In this document: positions 1-13,700 of the stretch, piece after piece
Layout of the letters: each line of letters begins with the position of its first letter
Numbering within the stretch: the first letter of the stretch is position 1
Assembly: GCF_028748145.1 (NCBI RefSeq)
Contig: NZ_CP118181.1
Coordinates: 62,001 to 126,000, forward strand
Length of the DNA stretch: 64,000 nt
Origin: Entomospira culicis
Lineage (GTDB): Bacteria; Spirochaetota; Spirochaetia; WRBN01
Direction: 5' to 3'
Position numbers and translations under genes: made by a program
The notes under the pieces: generated by a model
Told to the model about the DNA's origin: nothing
What the model saw: the letters and a program-made list of their open reading frames with translations, nothing else
Databases searched by the model: none

Positions 1-904
1 TAGGATCTGGAGAATTCATGAGGTTAATGCCGAGAATAAAGGCATCGGAATCTTCATAGGAGAAGATCCAAGGACCAGCTATATGTTGATTAAATCTAGC
101 TGGATCGAGAATCTCTTTGAGCTGTGGATTATTATGGTCTGGATAGATGCTGGCCAGTTCTTGGACGACGGTATCCACAATTACGGTCTCTTCACGTTGC
201 AGTAAGGTAAAGAGATAAACCGCTCCATGGGGTACGCGTCTAAAGAATGGTACAAGGCGCGCGCTCATTTGAGGGGGTAGGCGACCGCTTTGGATAATTT
301 GCCAAACGTAGGGATACATCTCTGCATCGGCGCTATAGACATATCGTAGTGCTTCTTCGCGGATCGGGTGATACATGTCTCTATCTTCTTCTCTAATGGC
401 TTGATTGGGGGAGAGTTCCTCTTCGGGCATGGGATAGGAGAGTTGTTCGAGGATAAGTAAAAAAGTACGAGGTGAGTAGTCGCGCGAGAGCAGGCGAATA
501 ACGGCTTGAATTTCGAGGATACGCACTTGGGTTTCGCGCCGAGAGGGTGCTGGTGGCGGTGGCGAGGGTCTTCTCATGCGATTCTCATCGTACTCTTGCT
601 TGCCAAAGGAGGGGAGGTTATCGGTGTTGATAGGCTCTTGCTTTTGGCTAGCTTCTGGGTTGGGGACAAAGAACATATTGGTCTCTAGGAGATCTTGCAA
701 ACGGGTGATATCTTCGGGGCGTAGCTCGATACGGTCAATGTTGAGCCGTAAGATGCGCATTGCCTCGACCTCCCGCGCATCGAAGGAGCGATTATTATTA
801 AAGAGCGTGCCCGTCTCGCTAAGATTGACATTCTTTGTCGAGAGACAACCCCCAAAAAAGGGTATCAACAAGATAATCATAATGCGCAGGAAATAGCGAT
901 TCAT
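1..904 (-). CDS. Putative lipoprotein, 3' end outside window
   Basis: Translating the minus strand from ATG 904-902 gives an open frame of 301 codons that runs off the left edge, so the gene is partial. The N-terminus is a short basic stretch and a hydrophobic core ending in a spirochaete-style lipobox (IPFFGGC, Cys20), which predicts lipid attachment after signal peptidase II cleavage. The body is charged and mostly helical, with a proline-rich linker near residues 115-122 (PSPPPPAPS) and no catalytic motif I recognise. A TATGAT hexamer (minus, 911-916) ends only 6 nt before the start codon but has no good -35. It is divergent from the HAD gene. Function unknown; exported and lipid-anchored is the only well supported statement. 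Confidence 0.8.
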   Translation of the reverse strand, partial: MNRYFLRIMIILLIPFFGGCLSTKNVNLSETGTLFNNNRSFDAREVEAMRILRLNIDRIELRPEDITRLQDLLETNMFFVPNPEASQKQEPINTDNLPSFGKQEYDENRMRRPSPPPPAPSRRETQVRILEIQAVIRLLSRDYSPRTFLLILEQLSYPMPEEELSPNQAIREEDRDMYHPIREEALRYVYSADAEMYPYVWQIIQSGRLPPQMSARLVPFFRRVPHGAVYLFTLLQREETVIVDTVVQELASIYPDHNNPQLKEILDPARFNQHIAGPWIFSYEDSDAFILGINLMNSPDP

Positions 905-1000
905 GCTCTTATCATAGCCGAAAATCATCAAAATTAGAAGAGGCTTAGCACAAATTCGATAAGGATTATAGGAGAATGTGGGATTTTTTTTTGAGATAAC

Positions 1001-1029
1001 TTGAAGATTCCTTGAAAATAGGGTAGAAT
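1001..1029 (+). promoter_or_regulatory. Promoter of the HAD/giant coiled-coil operon
   Basis: TTGAAG (1001-1006) and TAGAAT (1024-1029) are separated by 17 nt. The predicted transcription start is about 1035-1037, leaving a leader of only a few nucleotides before ATG 1039. The only Shine-Dalgarno-like stretch (GAGAGG, 1030-1035) would then be largely upstream of the transcript. Confidence 0.5.
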
Positions 1030-1038
1030 TGAGAGGAT

Positions 1039-1725
1039 ATGAAAATTAAGGCAGTCATCTTTGATGTTGATGGGACGGTTTACCCCAATACGCTTATGCA
1101 TATAATGTCGATTCCGCTCTTTATTCGTTATGGGCGTAGACTCTTACGCTTGAATAAAGCAAGGCACTACCTTCATGCCCATCCTGATGAGGTGGCGAAG
1201 GCGGGGGTCGACTTTCTGGAATTTCAGGGGCAATTGATGTCGCAGTATAGCCACGGACGTTATGATACGGCAACTTCGCGTCGACAAATTGAGGAATTTC
1301 GCACCCGTTGGGAGCAAATTTTCCATAAGATCAAACCCTATAAGCACTGCAAAGAGAGCGTTCTCGCCCTTAAAGAGGCGGGTCTCAAAGTGGCGCTCTT
1401 TTCCGATTTTCCTATCAATCCCAAGGTGGGTTATTTGGGTTTAGATGGCATCTGGGACGGGGAACTCTGCTCCGAAGATGCCGGCGCCCTAAAGCCCGAC
1501 CCAAGAGGCTTCTTAGCCATTGCACAACAGCTAAACGTTCGCCCAGAAGAGGTGCTCTTTGTGGGTAATAGCCATAAATACGATGTAGAAGGGGCTAAAT
1601 CGGCCGGCATGTATACAGCTCATTTAAAATGGGGCAAGCCGGTAAAGAATAGTTTAGCCGATATCACATTTTATGGATATAAATCATTTGCAGATTTGGT
1701 GTTAAACTGGATTGCATCATTGTAA
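1039..1725 (+). CDS. HAD-superfamily phosphatase
   Basis: A 228-residue haloacid dehalogenase-like hydrolase, probably a cytoplasmic small-molecule phosphatase. Motif I is FDVDGT with nucleophile Asp9 and acid/base Asp11. Motif II is the Ser in ALFSDFP, motif III the Lys in KPDPRGF, and motif IV lies in VLFVGNSHKYDVEGAKSAGM, where the usual GD(S/N) acid is GNSHKYD. A helical cap lies between motifs I and II, as in the phosphoglycolate phosphatase-like subgroup. The substrate cannot be predicted. The stop codon is 15 nt before the next ATG, so it is probably cotranscribed with the giant coiled-coil gene. Confidence 0.85.
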   Translation: MKIKAVIFDVDGTVYPNTLMHIMSIPLFIRYGRRLLRLNKARHYLHAHPDEVAKAGVDFLEFQGQLMSQYSHGRYDTATSRRQIEEFRTRWEQIFHKIKPYKHCKESVLALKEAGLKVALFSDFPINPKVGYLGLDGIWDGELCSEDAGALKPDPRGFLAIAQQLNVRPEEVLFVGNSHKYDVEGAKSAGMYTAHLKWGKPVKNSLADITFYGYKSFADLVLNWIASL

Positions 1726-1740
1726 AGGTTGATAAATAAC

Positions 1741-4700
1741 ATGGATTTTTTGAGTATTGGTAGTTTGATAATATCGTTTGTCGCGATAGGCTTGGCAGTT
1801 ACGCTCAAGCGTAATGATAAAAATAGCCGTAGCATCAGCGGGGTGCAACGCTTTTTTGACAAGAAGCGTCAGGAGCTTGAGGAGTACGTGCAACAGACGA
1901 CCCAACAAGTGCACGATCTCTTTGGCGAGCTAGAGAGCCACGATAAAACGGGGCGAGAGATCCTCAAGCGGGTAGAAGAGGATGTGCGTGAGATTGTGGC
2001 ACGTGGCGAGGCACTTAACGAGGTAAAAGATCTCGTCTTGAGCTTTACCAATGAGCGTGATCAGGTCTTTGAGAGCTTGGAGAATCTCAAAAACGATGCC
2101 AAAATCCTTGACGAAACCATGAAGAAGAGCCAAAAGATCCAAGAGAAGGTCGAGAAGATCGAGGCGCATGCGAATCGTATCTTAATCGATTTAGCCGATC
2201 GCAACGATGAGGCATTGCGTAGTCAACGTGAGGCCTTTAGCCAGTTAATTGTTCAAGAAAGTGGCGATGTAAAGGAGCAGGTTGCTAAGCAGTTGGCGAT
2301 GGGTGAGTCGCTGAAGGCAGAGCTTGCCACTGTGATTGAGCAGAAAGAGCATACCCTCATGAGTAGCTTGAAAGCCTTTGCTGCCGAAATGCATCGCATT
2401 GAGGAGATCTACCAAGGGCATTTGGCGCAACTTGAAGAGCAAGCTAAGCGCATGGAGAGCGAGGGTCTCTATCAAATTAAAGAGAATATTGAGAGTCAAT
2501 TTAGTAAGCTTCAGGAGCTTACCAATACGCTCTTTCAACAGGAGTCAGCGCGCTTTGGGCAGGCTTTGGAGCATCAGGTGGAGGAGTTTAGCGCCTTTAC
2601 GCAAAAGTATCGCGACATGGAAGAGGATCTTGCCTATCGCTTTAATGAACTTGCCGATCAGGCGATGAAGATGGAGTCGGAACATCACGCCTTTGCCCAG
2701 CAGATGCACTCCCTAGAAACCTTTATGGAGCATGAATTTAGGGGACAGGCTAGTGAGCTTCAAACCTTATTAGCCCAGCGTGTAGCAGAGCTTAATGGCA
2801 CATTGCAAGGCGAGGTTGCCCAGCAGGTGGCAACGGTGAAATCACAGGCGCTTGAGCAGGTCGATTTAGTGCAGGCAATCAACGATGAGCTAGCACAGAA
2901 ACTCCGTTATATTGAGTCGACGGTCAATGAAGAGCATCAGCAGTTGACCGATCGCATGCAGGCGATGTTGGCGCAGATTGATGGCGAACGAGTGGCGCTT
3001 GCCGAGCGGATTATTGGTGATCACAATGCGCTTAATGTTGCGCTAGAGGATATGCAAGAGGAGTATAAGCGCTGGTTGCAAGACGCTGATGCGCTCTTGG
3101 ATGTAAAACAGAAAGAGATTGATACAAAGATTGCACAAGAAGAGCAACGTTGGCAGGAGTCTGCACAAGAGCTACGCGCCGAATATGAACGCTGGAAGGA
3201 ACACTTTGGGCATCAGGTTCAGCAAGATCAACAGGAACTTAGCGAACACTTCTCTCGCAATCATCAAGAGTTGCACAAACGAGCCGACGCTTTACGATCA
3301 GATATTGAAGAGCACAAATCCTTACTAGCCGAACAGTTAGAGCAATCGCTCATCGATGTGGGGCATCAGCTTGCCCAGCTTCAAGAGCAAAAATACGAGA
3401 GCATCGAGGCGAATTTAGAGGCACGCACCGAGGCGCTAGAGTCGCACTTTAGCCAGAAAATTATCCAAAGCGATGCCTTAGCGCAAACGCTTAATGAGCG
3501 CTATGAAGCCTTTAGCCAGCAACTGCAAGAGGTTGAGGCGCGCATGCAACAGGGCTATGAGGGCAACTATAATTTAGTCAACGAGCAGTTATCGCACTTG
3601 GAGAGTGTGGTGCACGCGCAATTTGAGGCTAACTTATTGCAATTACAAGAGTTGAGTCAAAGTCAACTGGGCGAACTCACCGAGCTTTTGTCTACCAAGG
3701 TTACCGATACGCATCAATTATTAGAAGAGCGTAAAGCGATGATCGATAACGAAGTAGCGGGCATTGAGCAACAGTTTCTCTCATTGGAGGAGTTTCATCA
3801 GGAGCTTAAGCAAAATCTTATCGAGCAAGAGCAGGCGAGTGTGGATAAGCTCGACGCCTTTCAGAAGAGTATCGACGCGACCTATCAAGATTTGGAAACG
3901 TTTATCACGACACAAGTGGCTGCCAGTGAGCAATCGGCCTTTGCCAAGGTGCAGATGGAGGTGTTGGAGTTACAGAGTCGTTGGCAAGAGCGTCTTAGCG
4001 ATATCGACCTAGAGATGACGCGCGAGCGTCAACAACTAAAAGATCTCTCCCACGATCTGCAGGGTGCGTGGCAAGAGGTGCAGAGCGAATACCAAGGTTT
4101 ATCAGAAAATTATGCTAAGAGCTTAGAGGAAGAGAAGGTACGATATCAGAGCCAAATTGATGTGGTGCAGGAGCAATTTAATCAAGCTATTAGTGATAAT
4201 GTTACGCGCGTTGCCGAGCAAATTCAGGGTTGGCACCAACAGCTGGTGGGGGGACAGGAGCAGGTCTCGCATCAGTTAGAAGAGCTACAAGGGCGCGCCC
4301 AGCAAGAGATTGCGCGGTTGGATGCTTGGCTTGAAGAGCGTAAGGCGAGCTTTATGGAAGAATCTGGTGAGCTACAAGCTGAACAACGTCTTACCATGGA
4401 GCAGATGCAGGAGGAGTTGGCCGCTAGTCAACAGCAATGGAGCGCCCGTGTCTCGAGTTATGAGCGCGAGTTAGGCGAACAACAGGCGATCTTCGAGGCG
4501 GAAATCGCTGACTTCCAGCTTAAAATGAACGAACAACACCAAACCTCTCTTCAAGCGGTGGAGCAGTGGTTTAGTCAATTTGATCGCTTTGGCACCGAGG
4601 CGAATGAGCGCGCCCAGACACTTTTGGATGCGGGTTTGCAGGCACTCACTAGCGAGCGTGATGAGTGGTTAGAAGCTTATCGAGCTTGGAAAGAGGAGAC

Positions 4701-7700
4701 GTTGTCGCTGATTGATGCCGAGAAGCTTGAGGTGAGCGATGTGGAGGCAGCTTTTGGTAATAAAATTATCGAGCTTGAGCAGAAATTTACTTTTCGCGTC
4801 GATCAATCGTTGGGTGAGTTGACCCATTTAGAAGCGCGCTGGCAGGAACGTTTCGCAACCTTTAGCGAGCGTTTTGCCGAGCGAGAAGCGCACTTTGATC
4901 AACAGGAACTTGCTTTTGAGCAACAATTTTTAACGCTCAATGAAGAGATCCGTCAAGATCTTGTGGGTAAGCAAGAGGTTTGGCAGGCAGAGAGTCTGGC
5001 AAGTCAAGAGGCGCTGGAAGAGACGATGCGCGGTATGCTCGATGGTCTAGCGCAAAAACAGAGCGATCTTCACACCGAGGTGCGCACCATCGAGGAGCAG
5101 TGGCGTGAGCGCTTGGCGCAGTTGCAACAGTCGATTGCGGATGAGGATGAGGCGAGCATGGCACTTGTCGAGAAGATTCGGGTGCAAGTGCAAGAGCAAT
5201 TGGTGGCGCAAGAGCAACTTCTGGACGAAAAGCGTGCCGAAGTGGCGCATCGCTGGCAGGAGCAATTTAACGATCTCTCGGTGATGTGGCAAGAGCGTGA
5301 TTTGCGTTTCTTAACGGAGATTAACCATGCGCAAGAACGTATTGAGTTGGAGCTTGCCCAGATGATGGTGCAAATGAAGGAGCGAGTGGAGGAGTCTTTA
5401 CGTTTGGAGAGCTTGAGCGCGTTGGAGCGGGTGGATGAGCTTAGACAGACAGGCGAGTTGCTTTCTGAGGAGAGCGCGGAGTTACGCGATCGCATTTCTT
5501 CGGCAAAGGAGCAGTGGCTTAGTGAGGTGGATGATGTTGCGCGACAACTTAAGGAGCAGATTGCGCAAGGATATGAGGAGAGTCAGCGGGCACAGTCTTC
5601 TCTTATTGCGTCGGTGGAGGATTTACATCAACGCATCCAAGAACGCGAGAATGAGTTTGAGCAGTTAAATGAGCGTTGGCGTACCCAGCTCCATGAGCAA
5701 CAGGAGCAACTTAGCACGTTAAATAGCGAGATCAACGGACAATTGGGTCTCTTAGAAGAGCTTCTTAAAGATGAGGTGCGTGCCAAGGAGGCGACTCTCC
5801 TTGCCGAGCAGGAGCAGGCGTTGCGCACGTGGCAAGAGAAGCAAGAGCTCTGGCATGCTAATCAACATGTGCTCTTTTTATCCTTTGAAGAGGAGCAGAA
5901 GCGTTGGCAGGATCGTTGGCAAGAGACGTTATCGAGCTGGCAGTTGGATGCCGAAGGCGAGAGTGAGCAACGCAAACAGGAGTTGAGCGAAGAGCATGCA
6001 CGCATCAAGGCGATTTACGAGGCTCAGTTTAAGACGCTTGGTGAGCAGGCGGAGTTATTAGAGGGGGCGTGGCGCGAGCGCTATGAGAGTTACACGGAGG
6101 GCTTGAGTGAGCAGTTGCGTAATAGTGAGTCGAAGATAGAAGAGGCACTAGAGGCGTGGGCGCAACGCATGCGCGAGGTGGAGGGTGAGGTTGGTCATCG
6201 CCTTGGTGATGTGAATGCGATTGCCGATGAGTTGTCGCATCGCTGGCAGAGTAATTTTGATCAATTTGAGTCGCAGATGCAGGAGAAGATCGCACAGACC
6301 CAGAGCCATCTTAGCGAACTTGAACTTGCTTGGCAAGAGCAACTTGAGCGTAATCAGGTGATTGTGCAGGAGCGCTTGCAGAGTATGGAGCATTGGAGTG
6401 GCACGTTAGAGGAGCTCTTGGCGGATAAATTTAATACATTAAAGGCGCACCTTGAAGAGCGCGCGCATGAACTTAGCGCCGAAAGTAGTGAGGGGATGGA
6501 TACTTGGCAGGCGAGCATCGCCGAGCTTAAAGCGATTTTTACGGCACAGGTGCAAGAGGCCTCCGATGCGGTGGAGCTTACAAAGTTGGAGCTACAGGCA
6601 AAAGAGAGCGAATGGGAGCATCTCTACTTAGAGCAAAAATATAAGGCAGAACACTTTTCACAAGAGCAAGAGCAAGCATGGCAACGCGAATTTCATGCCT
6701 ATCAGGAGCGAGTGCAGATAGATTTAGAGCGAACAATTGCTACTAAGATGGAGATAGAGGCGCGTTGGCAAGAGGCGTTCCAGCAGTTAGAGGAGCAAGC
6801 ATCTCGTCGTATTGACGAGGCAAGTGATAGTCAAACCAAGGTAGAGTCGCGTTGGCAAGAGGCATTTCAGCAGTTAGAGGAGCAAGCATCTCGTCGTATC
6901 GATGAGGCTGCCGATCGTAGTTTGGAGCTTCAAGAGAAGTGGGGGCGTGAACTGGAGAGCATGGATGCGCTCTTGCAGGAGCGCATTGAGGATGCTGATC
7001 GTCGTTCGCAGTTGTTATTAGAGCAGATTGATCAGAAGAGCCAGATTATTGATGGTGAGCTTAGTGAGCAGTTGCGTATTGCGTTGGAGAAGGTGCGTCT
7101 CTTTGAGGAGAGCTGGCACGAACAATGGCAGGCGTTGCAGGCGAAGATGGAGCTTAATCAGCAAGAGCAAGAGGCGCGTTTGCAAGAGGTTGCCCAGTTG
7201 AGCGAGCTTGAGCAAGAGGAGTTACGTAATCAGTGGCAGGCTAGCCTTGATGAGTTTTCGCATAAGCGTGAGGAGTTAGAGCGAGCTTGGCAGAGTCATC
7301 AGGAGCAAGAGGCGCTTGCCTTAGCTCAAATTTATGAGAAGCACGCGCAGTTAGAGCAAGAGTGGCAGGCACAGCTAGAGGATCAGCGGGCGACATTGCA
7401 AGCGAGCATGCAAGAGCAAGAGGCGGAGATTTCGCGTCAATTTAGGGAGATTGCAGAAAAGACTCTCCAGCAAAGCCAGTCTATCGAGGCGCAAATGGCG
7501 GATGAAAAAGAAGAACTTCTCATCCAACTAGAGGCAATGAAGCAACTCTTCCACGTGCAGATGGATGAATTTAAGCAGGGTAGCCACGATATCACTAGTG
7601 AGGTGGAGCGTTACTGGCAGGGCGAGAAGGTGATCTTACAGGAGCGTATCGAAGAAGAGAGTTTACGCTTGGTAGATTTAGTGGAGCAGTTACAACGGCA

Positions 7701-10700
7701 GAAGGGTGCACAAGAGGCGGAGTTTAGCGCGATGTTGGGCGAGCATCGAGGTGAGATAGCGCAACAGCTTGAGCAAGAGCGGGCGCAACTGGTGGCAAAG
7801 ATTGACGACTTACATCGGGAGCTACATGCGTTGCATCAGCAGATGGTGCAAGGTGTGGAGGAGCGTCGTAGTGAGCTTTTGTCCCACTTAGCCTCACTGG
7901 AAGAGCAAGAGGCGAACATCAGCCAAAATCTTTTAGAAAAATTAGAGCTACAAGAGCTGGCCTTTGAGCAACGTCTAGAAGAAGAGGAGAGTGCGCTACA
8001 ACAGAAGTGGCAACTTCTGCAAGAGAATATTGCAAAGTTGGATGAGCAGTGGCAGGCTGATCTTTTGGCGATGGGGGAAGAGGCGAATAAGCACGAGGGC
8101 TTGGCCAGTGAGATGCGCGCGGAAATTGAGGCGCGTTGGCGCGAACAATTTGAGACGATGCATGCGGAGATTCAATCTTGGATGGATGGTGTCGATCAAC
8201 GTAGTAGCCATCAGGCGCAGCAAGTGCAAGAGCTCTGGTCGCAACAGGTGGAAGAGTTGCGTCATGCTTTGGATAAGCGAGGCGAAGAGGCGATGCTGTA
8301 TGCCAAGAGTGTGGAGGAGAGTTGGCGCGAGCGCTTTGAGGCATTGAATCGTGCTTTGGATGCGCGGGTCAATCATGCCGAACTCGATATTGATGCTGCC
8401 ATTGAAACCACGGGATCGGTTTGGCGCGATAAGTTGGGTGATGCGGCACTCAAGATGGAAGAGCGTCGCCAAGAGTTGCTCAAGGCCTCAGAAGATCTCT
8501 TTGCACAAGTGCACGCTCAACAAGAGAAGACCCAAGAGATCGCACAAGCCATGGAGAGTGAGCATCTGGAGCAACAGGAGCGTCTCCAGCAACTCTTTAG
8601 TGAGCAAGAGCGAGCATTTAAAGAAGAGGCGATTGCCACGCGTGAGCAGTGGCGTAGTCAAATGTTGCAGGTTAGTGAGATGTTTGGTGAGAAGATTGCT
8701 CAAGCCAAAGATGATGCCTCCCAGATGGAACAGACCTGGCAACATGAGCTTAATATTATGAATGATCGCTTGGAGCACCAAAACCGCGAGCTTCTCAAAA
8801 AGAGCGTGGGTTTAGATGCGGCGCAAGAATTGATTGAGAGCCGTATTGCCAGCTTGGAGAGCAGTGCGTTTGAAGAATTTACGCAACAACGCGAAAATCT
8901 CCGCATGCAAGTTACGTTGCGCTTAGAGGAGTTAGCTCAGCAGATGCGTAATGATTGGGAGGCTAAGCTGGGTAGTTTGCGTGATAACTTTGCGCAACAG
9001 GTGCAAGAGATGGAGCTCTTTACGGCTGATTTAAAGAGCAATCAGGAGCTTGCCGAGGAGCAACAGCAACAGTTTAATCAGGAGCTTGAGCGTCTTACTG
9101 ATGAGATGCGATCGCGTTTGAGTGAGGTGGAGGAGCTTGGTAGTCAGGCGCTGGAGGCGCTCCAGCATCGCCTAGAGACGATGGGGCAAGAGACGCAAGA
9201 GCTTACCCATCTCTTTGCTAGCGAGGTGCAGGAGCATGAAGAGAAGATTGCCCAAATTCAAACGCAAGTGGATGCACAATTTGAGCAGGCTTATCAACAG
9301 ATGGCAAAGCGTACTGATGAGCTGAGCAATGAGCTTTTAAGTGAGTTGGAGGATAAGCGCAAGCTTATTGCCGATGAGGAGAGTCGATTGGATGCCCAGA
9401 TGGAGCAGTTGCAATCGAGCGTACGCCAAGAGGTGGAGAGCTTGAGTCAAACCATGCGCGAGGAGCTTTCGCTCCAAAAAGAGCAACTGGAGGAAGAGCA
9501 ACTTCACCTGCAAGAGAAGCTTCAGCGGGTACGTAGTGACATGGAAGGGACGCAAGAGCATCTCTTGTTACGCGTGGCACAGCTGGAGCAAGAGCAGGCG
9601 CAGTACCAACAAGAGCTTAAAGAGCGTTGGGAGGTCTTTGCCGAGCAGTTGGGCAACGAGGAGCGCGAGGCGGTGCTCTTAATGAAGGCGCATTTGGATG
9701 AGGCAGAAGGTGGTCTTAACGACTTTAACAAGGCGATTGAGGCGTTACAAAGTGAGTTAAAGGAGGCACATCAGGGGCATAAGAGCTGGTGGAGTGAGCA
9801 CCAAGGGCTTCTGCATACAACCTTTAGCGAAGAGGAGCAGGCACTGCAGGAGAATTTTGCGGTGTTAAAATCCAAATTAGCGCAGATGAGCGAGCTTTAT
9901 GAGGAAGATCTCTCTAGTCAAGTGCATCAGGCATTGCAAGGAGTACAGTCGGCGATGGCCACGATGGATAACGATCGTCAAGAGGCGTTGGCTAAGGCGC
10001 AAGCGCTTAGTAGCGAACTAGAGGCGATCTATCGTGCGCAACAAGAGCAAGCTAGTGCGTGGGAGCGTGAGCATCTTGAGCATTTACAAAGAGATAAAGT
10101 TGAGATTGATCAGAAAATTGCCGATGAACTGGCGCTCTTTAGCCTTGAGCTAGAGCAACGTAAAGAGCAGATCACGCAAGATATTCAGAGCCATCAGCAA
10201 GCGCTTATCGCCGAGGAGCAAGGCTTCTTAGCGACGGTGGAGCAGGCTAGAGCGAAGGTTGCGCAGAGCCTGCATGAGCTATCGCAAGAGGATGAAGCTA
10301 AGCAAGCCCAGTGGCGCGAGCTTGCCCAGACGTTGGAACTTTTTGTGGTAGAGCAAGAAGAGCTGTTGCGTGGATTAACTGCCGAGCATCAAGGGCAGTG
10401 GCAAGAGGCGAGCGAGCGTTGGACGGCGAATTTGCAAGAGGCCAGTGAAGCGATTGCCTTGGAGCGTGAGGAGTATCATGCGCGTACCCAGACATTGATC
10501 GCGTCGTTGGATAGTGAGGCGGGCGAGCAACAACATCGCCTTACGCGAGCTTTGGCGGAGCAGAAGAGTGCCTTTGAGGCAAATATCGAGCAGATGCACG
10601 CACGCATGGCGCAAGAGCAAGAGAAAATTTCTATCATCTTCTCTCGCTTAGAAGAGGCGGTGCAGGATAAAAATATGCTGTTAGATGCCGAAAGTCAGGC

Positions 10701-13700
10701 GCATATCGAGGCGTTAGAAGCACATCTGGCAAGTCTTAAAGAGCGCATGCAAAGCATCGCCAGCGAACAAGAGCTGGAGTTATTACAGCATTTTGATAAG
10801 CACGATGCGCAGATGCGTGATTTTGGTGCCGAAGCAAAGGCTAAGGAGAGCGAGTATACGGCCTTGGTAGAAGAGCGCATGGCGTATGCACAGCAGTTGT
10901 GGCAGAATCTCTCGGAGAGTTTTGAGGCGAAAGAGCAGATCTACACGACGCGTGTTACGCAAATGATGGAGGAATTTAGCGAGCAGTCGCGCCAGTTGGA
11001 GCAACACTTTAAGCATGAACAAGAGGGCTTAGAGCTTCAGTTTACGCAACGTGTGGAGCAGATTGATGCGAGTTGGCAGGCATTTAATGCGAAGATTGGT
11101 GCGAAGCAAGATGCCTTCTCGGAAGATTACAATGGGCGCATTGCCTTGGCGATGGAGTCGTTGCGTGATTTGGAAGAGCAATTGTTGCATAAGCAGAGTG
11201 ATTTTGAGAGCGACTTTAGCGAGCGTTTGCAAGAGGCGATCCGTAATCTTGGGCAGGTGCAGGCGGAATTCGATGCGAAACAGGCTGAATTTGATGAGGA
11301 GTTAGCCTCACGTATTGCGATTGCAGGCGATGCACTCTCTCGTTTGGAAGGCGAATTTGCCCATAAGCGTGAGGAGTTAGAGGCAGCACTTATTGCGCGT
11401 GTGGCGGCGGCTGGGGAGAATCTTGATGGCATCGGCGATAGCCTAGAGCAACGTTATGTGCAGTTTGAGCAAGAGCTCAAAGAGAAGCTAGCGATTGCCT
11501 TGGGCGATGCGCAAGTGGCACAAGAGGAAATTCAAGCACAGAAGGTGGCGATGCAAGCGCATTTGCGTACGCAGGTGGAGAAGGCGGAGCAAGAGCTCAA
11601 AGAGATTACCGCCGAGCTTACCCATGAGCAGATTGATCGCTATAAGGAGCTGATGAACGAGCAGGAAGCGCAGTATCGCCTAGCCATGGAGCAGACCCAA
11701 GCGCAATTTACCCAGATGCTTGAGCAGGTGAATGCACAGAAAGAGGTGGTCAGCGAGCAGTTAGATAACTTTGAGGAGAATTTTGCGCAACGCTTTGAGA
11801 AGGCTCTACACGAAAATGAAGAGTTTAAGGGTGCATTGGAGGCGCAAAAGGCCGATCTTCTTACGCAAGCGCACTTGCAAGGCGAGCGTCTACAAGAGGT
11901 TATTGATCAACTCTCTGCCGAACTGATTGAGCGTAAGGATCGGGTCTTTAGTGGTTTTCAGGAGCGTCTCACGGTGAATGAGGCGCAGATGAGCGAGCGT
12001 ATGCGTGAGCTGGAGGCTAAGGCAGAGGCGGAGCGTGCGGTGTATCAAGCGCATCAGGCGCATTTTGAGGCTGAGTCATTACGTATTGAGGAGCAACAGG
12101 AGGCTTTCTTATTACAGATTGAAGAGCAGTTGCGTCAGCGTGAGGTCTCGATGCGTCAGGTGGTGCAAGAGAGGATGGAGGCGATGGAGGGCGAGGTGGT
12201 CGCCAAGCTCGATCAGCGCATTGTTCAGCTTGAGGAGCGCGCGCGCATTATCCAAGATACGGTATTGCGTTTGGGTGCAGAGAATGATGAGCGCGTGAAG
12301 GAGTATCGTAGCAAGTTGGAGAGCCAGTTGGTAAGTATGACCAGCGAGGCCGAAGAGTCTCTTTTGGATTTAAGAGAGAAACAGCACCACTTGGAGGAGT
12401 TGCGTAATACCTTGGGCGAGCAGTTGATGAGCATCCGCGAAAATGCTCTGCGAGAGTTGTTGCGTGGACAGGAGGAGCTTCAGCAGTTGATCCGTAGCAC
12501 GGTGAAGCAGACTGGTGATGACTTGAGTTTGGATGTGATGGGTACGATCGAGGATCGCCTCAACGATTATGAGGACTCCTTAAAAATGAAGATGCATCGC
12601 CTGGAGGGTTTCATTAGCGATGTGGATCAATTGGAGCACTCTTTACGCGTGAGTTTAAGTGAGGTAAGCGATCGCATTGGGCATCAGTTGGTGGCTTTTG
12701 AGAGCGATATTCATCATAAACATGAGCGCGAGGTGGAGCGAGCTACGCTCAACTTGGAGCGCATGACGCAGAATATTGCCCAGTTGGAGAGTAATTTACA
12801 CCAGATGGTGGGCGAGGTTAATCAGCGTATTTTAACTGATCTTACTAGCCTTGAGAGCGATTTGCGTGAGCGTAATAGTCAGGAGATGGAGCGCGCCCAA
12901 TTGAGCATGCAGGCGGTGGAGCAGGCGGTTACGGCGCTGGAAAATCGCTTAGCACAGATGCGTCAAGAGACGCTTGACCAAGTCAGTGGGCGCTTGGCGC
13001 AATTTGAACAGCTCTTTAGCGAGGATGTGGTACGTCGGGAGGAGGCGCTACGCAACAAGGTGCAAGAGTGGCAGTATACTTATGAGACTAAACTTGCTAT
13101 GCTTGAGCAAGAACAGCATCAGGCGCGCATGGAGTTGGGTGAGAGTTATCAGAGTCGTTATAAAGAACAGTTTGATAGTCTAGCCGGCAAGACACAAGAG
13201 CAGCTACGTCTCTTTAAAGAAGAGAGCGAGGGACTTATCCTTGCGACGAATCAAGAGGTTAAGCAGGTGCACGAACAGGTGCAACAGCTTCAACAGAGCA
13301 TGCAGAAGCGTCTGGAAGAGATTGGTGGTCGGGCTAAGGCAGAGTTGGATACGCGCTTGATGGAGGTACAACAAGCACTTTTAGCCGATTTGGATCATCA
13401 GCGTGAACGTTTACATAAGGATTTGGCGGAGAGCCAGAGTCAAAGTCAGCAACAGTTGCGCAACTTCCAAGGCAACATGGGCGAAGAGATGCAAGAGTTT
13501 GAGCGTCATGTGGTGGTACAAGTGGCACATGTGAAGGAGCAGACGCAAGCGCAATTGCAAGGCTTGGATGCCGAGCTTAGCAGTGAGCGTAAGGAGTTGA
13601 TTCAGATGCTCGATAGCTACAAGCATGAGTTACTCCAGTGGAAGACGATGAGCGATGAGGCGGCAAAATCCCTTGAAAAAGAGTTGCAAGATAAGTATCT

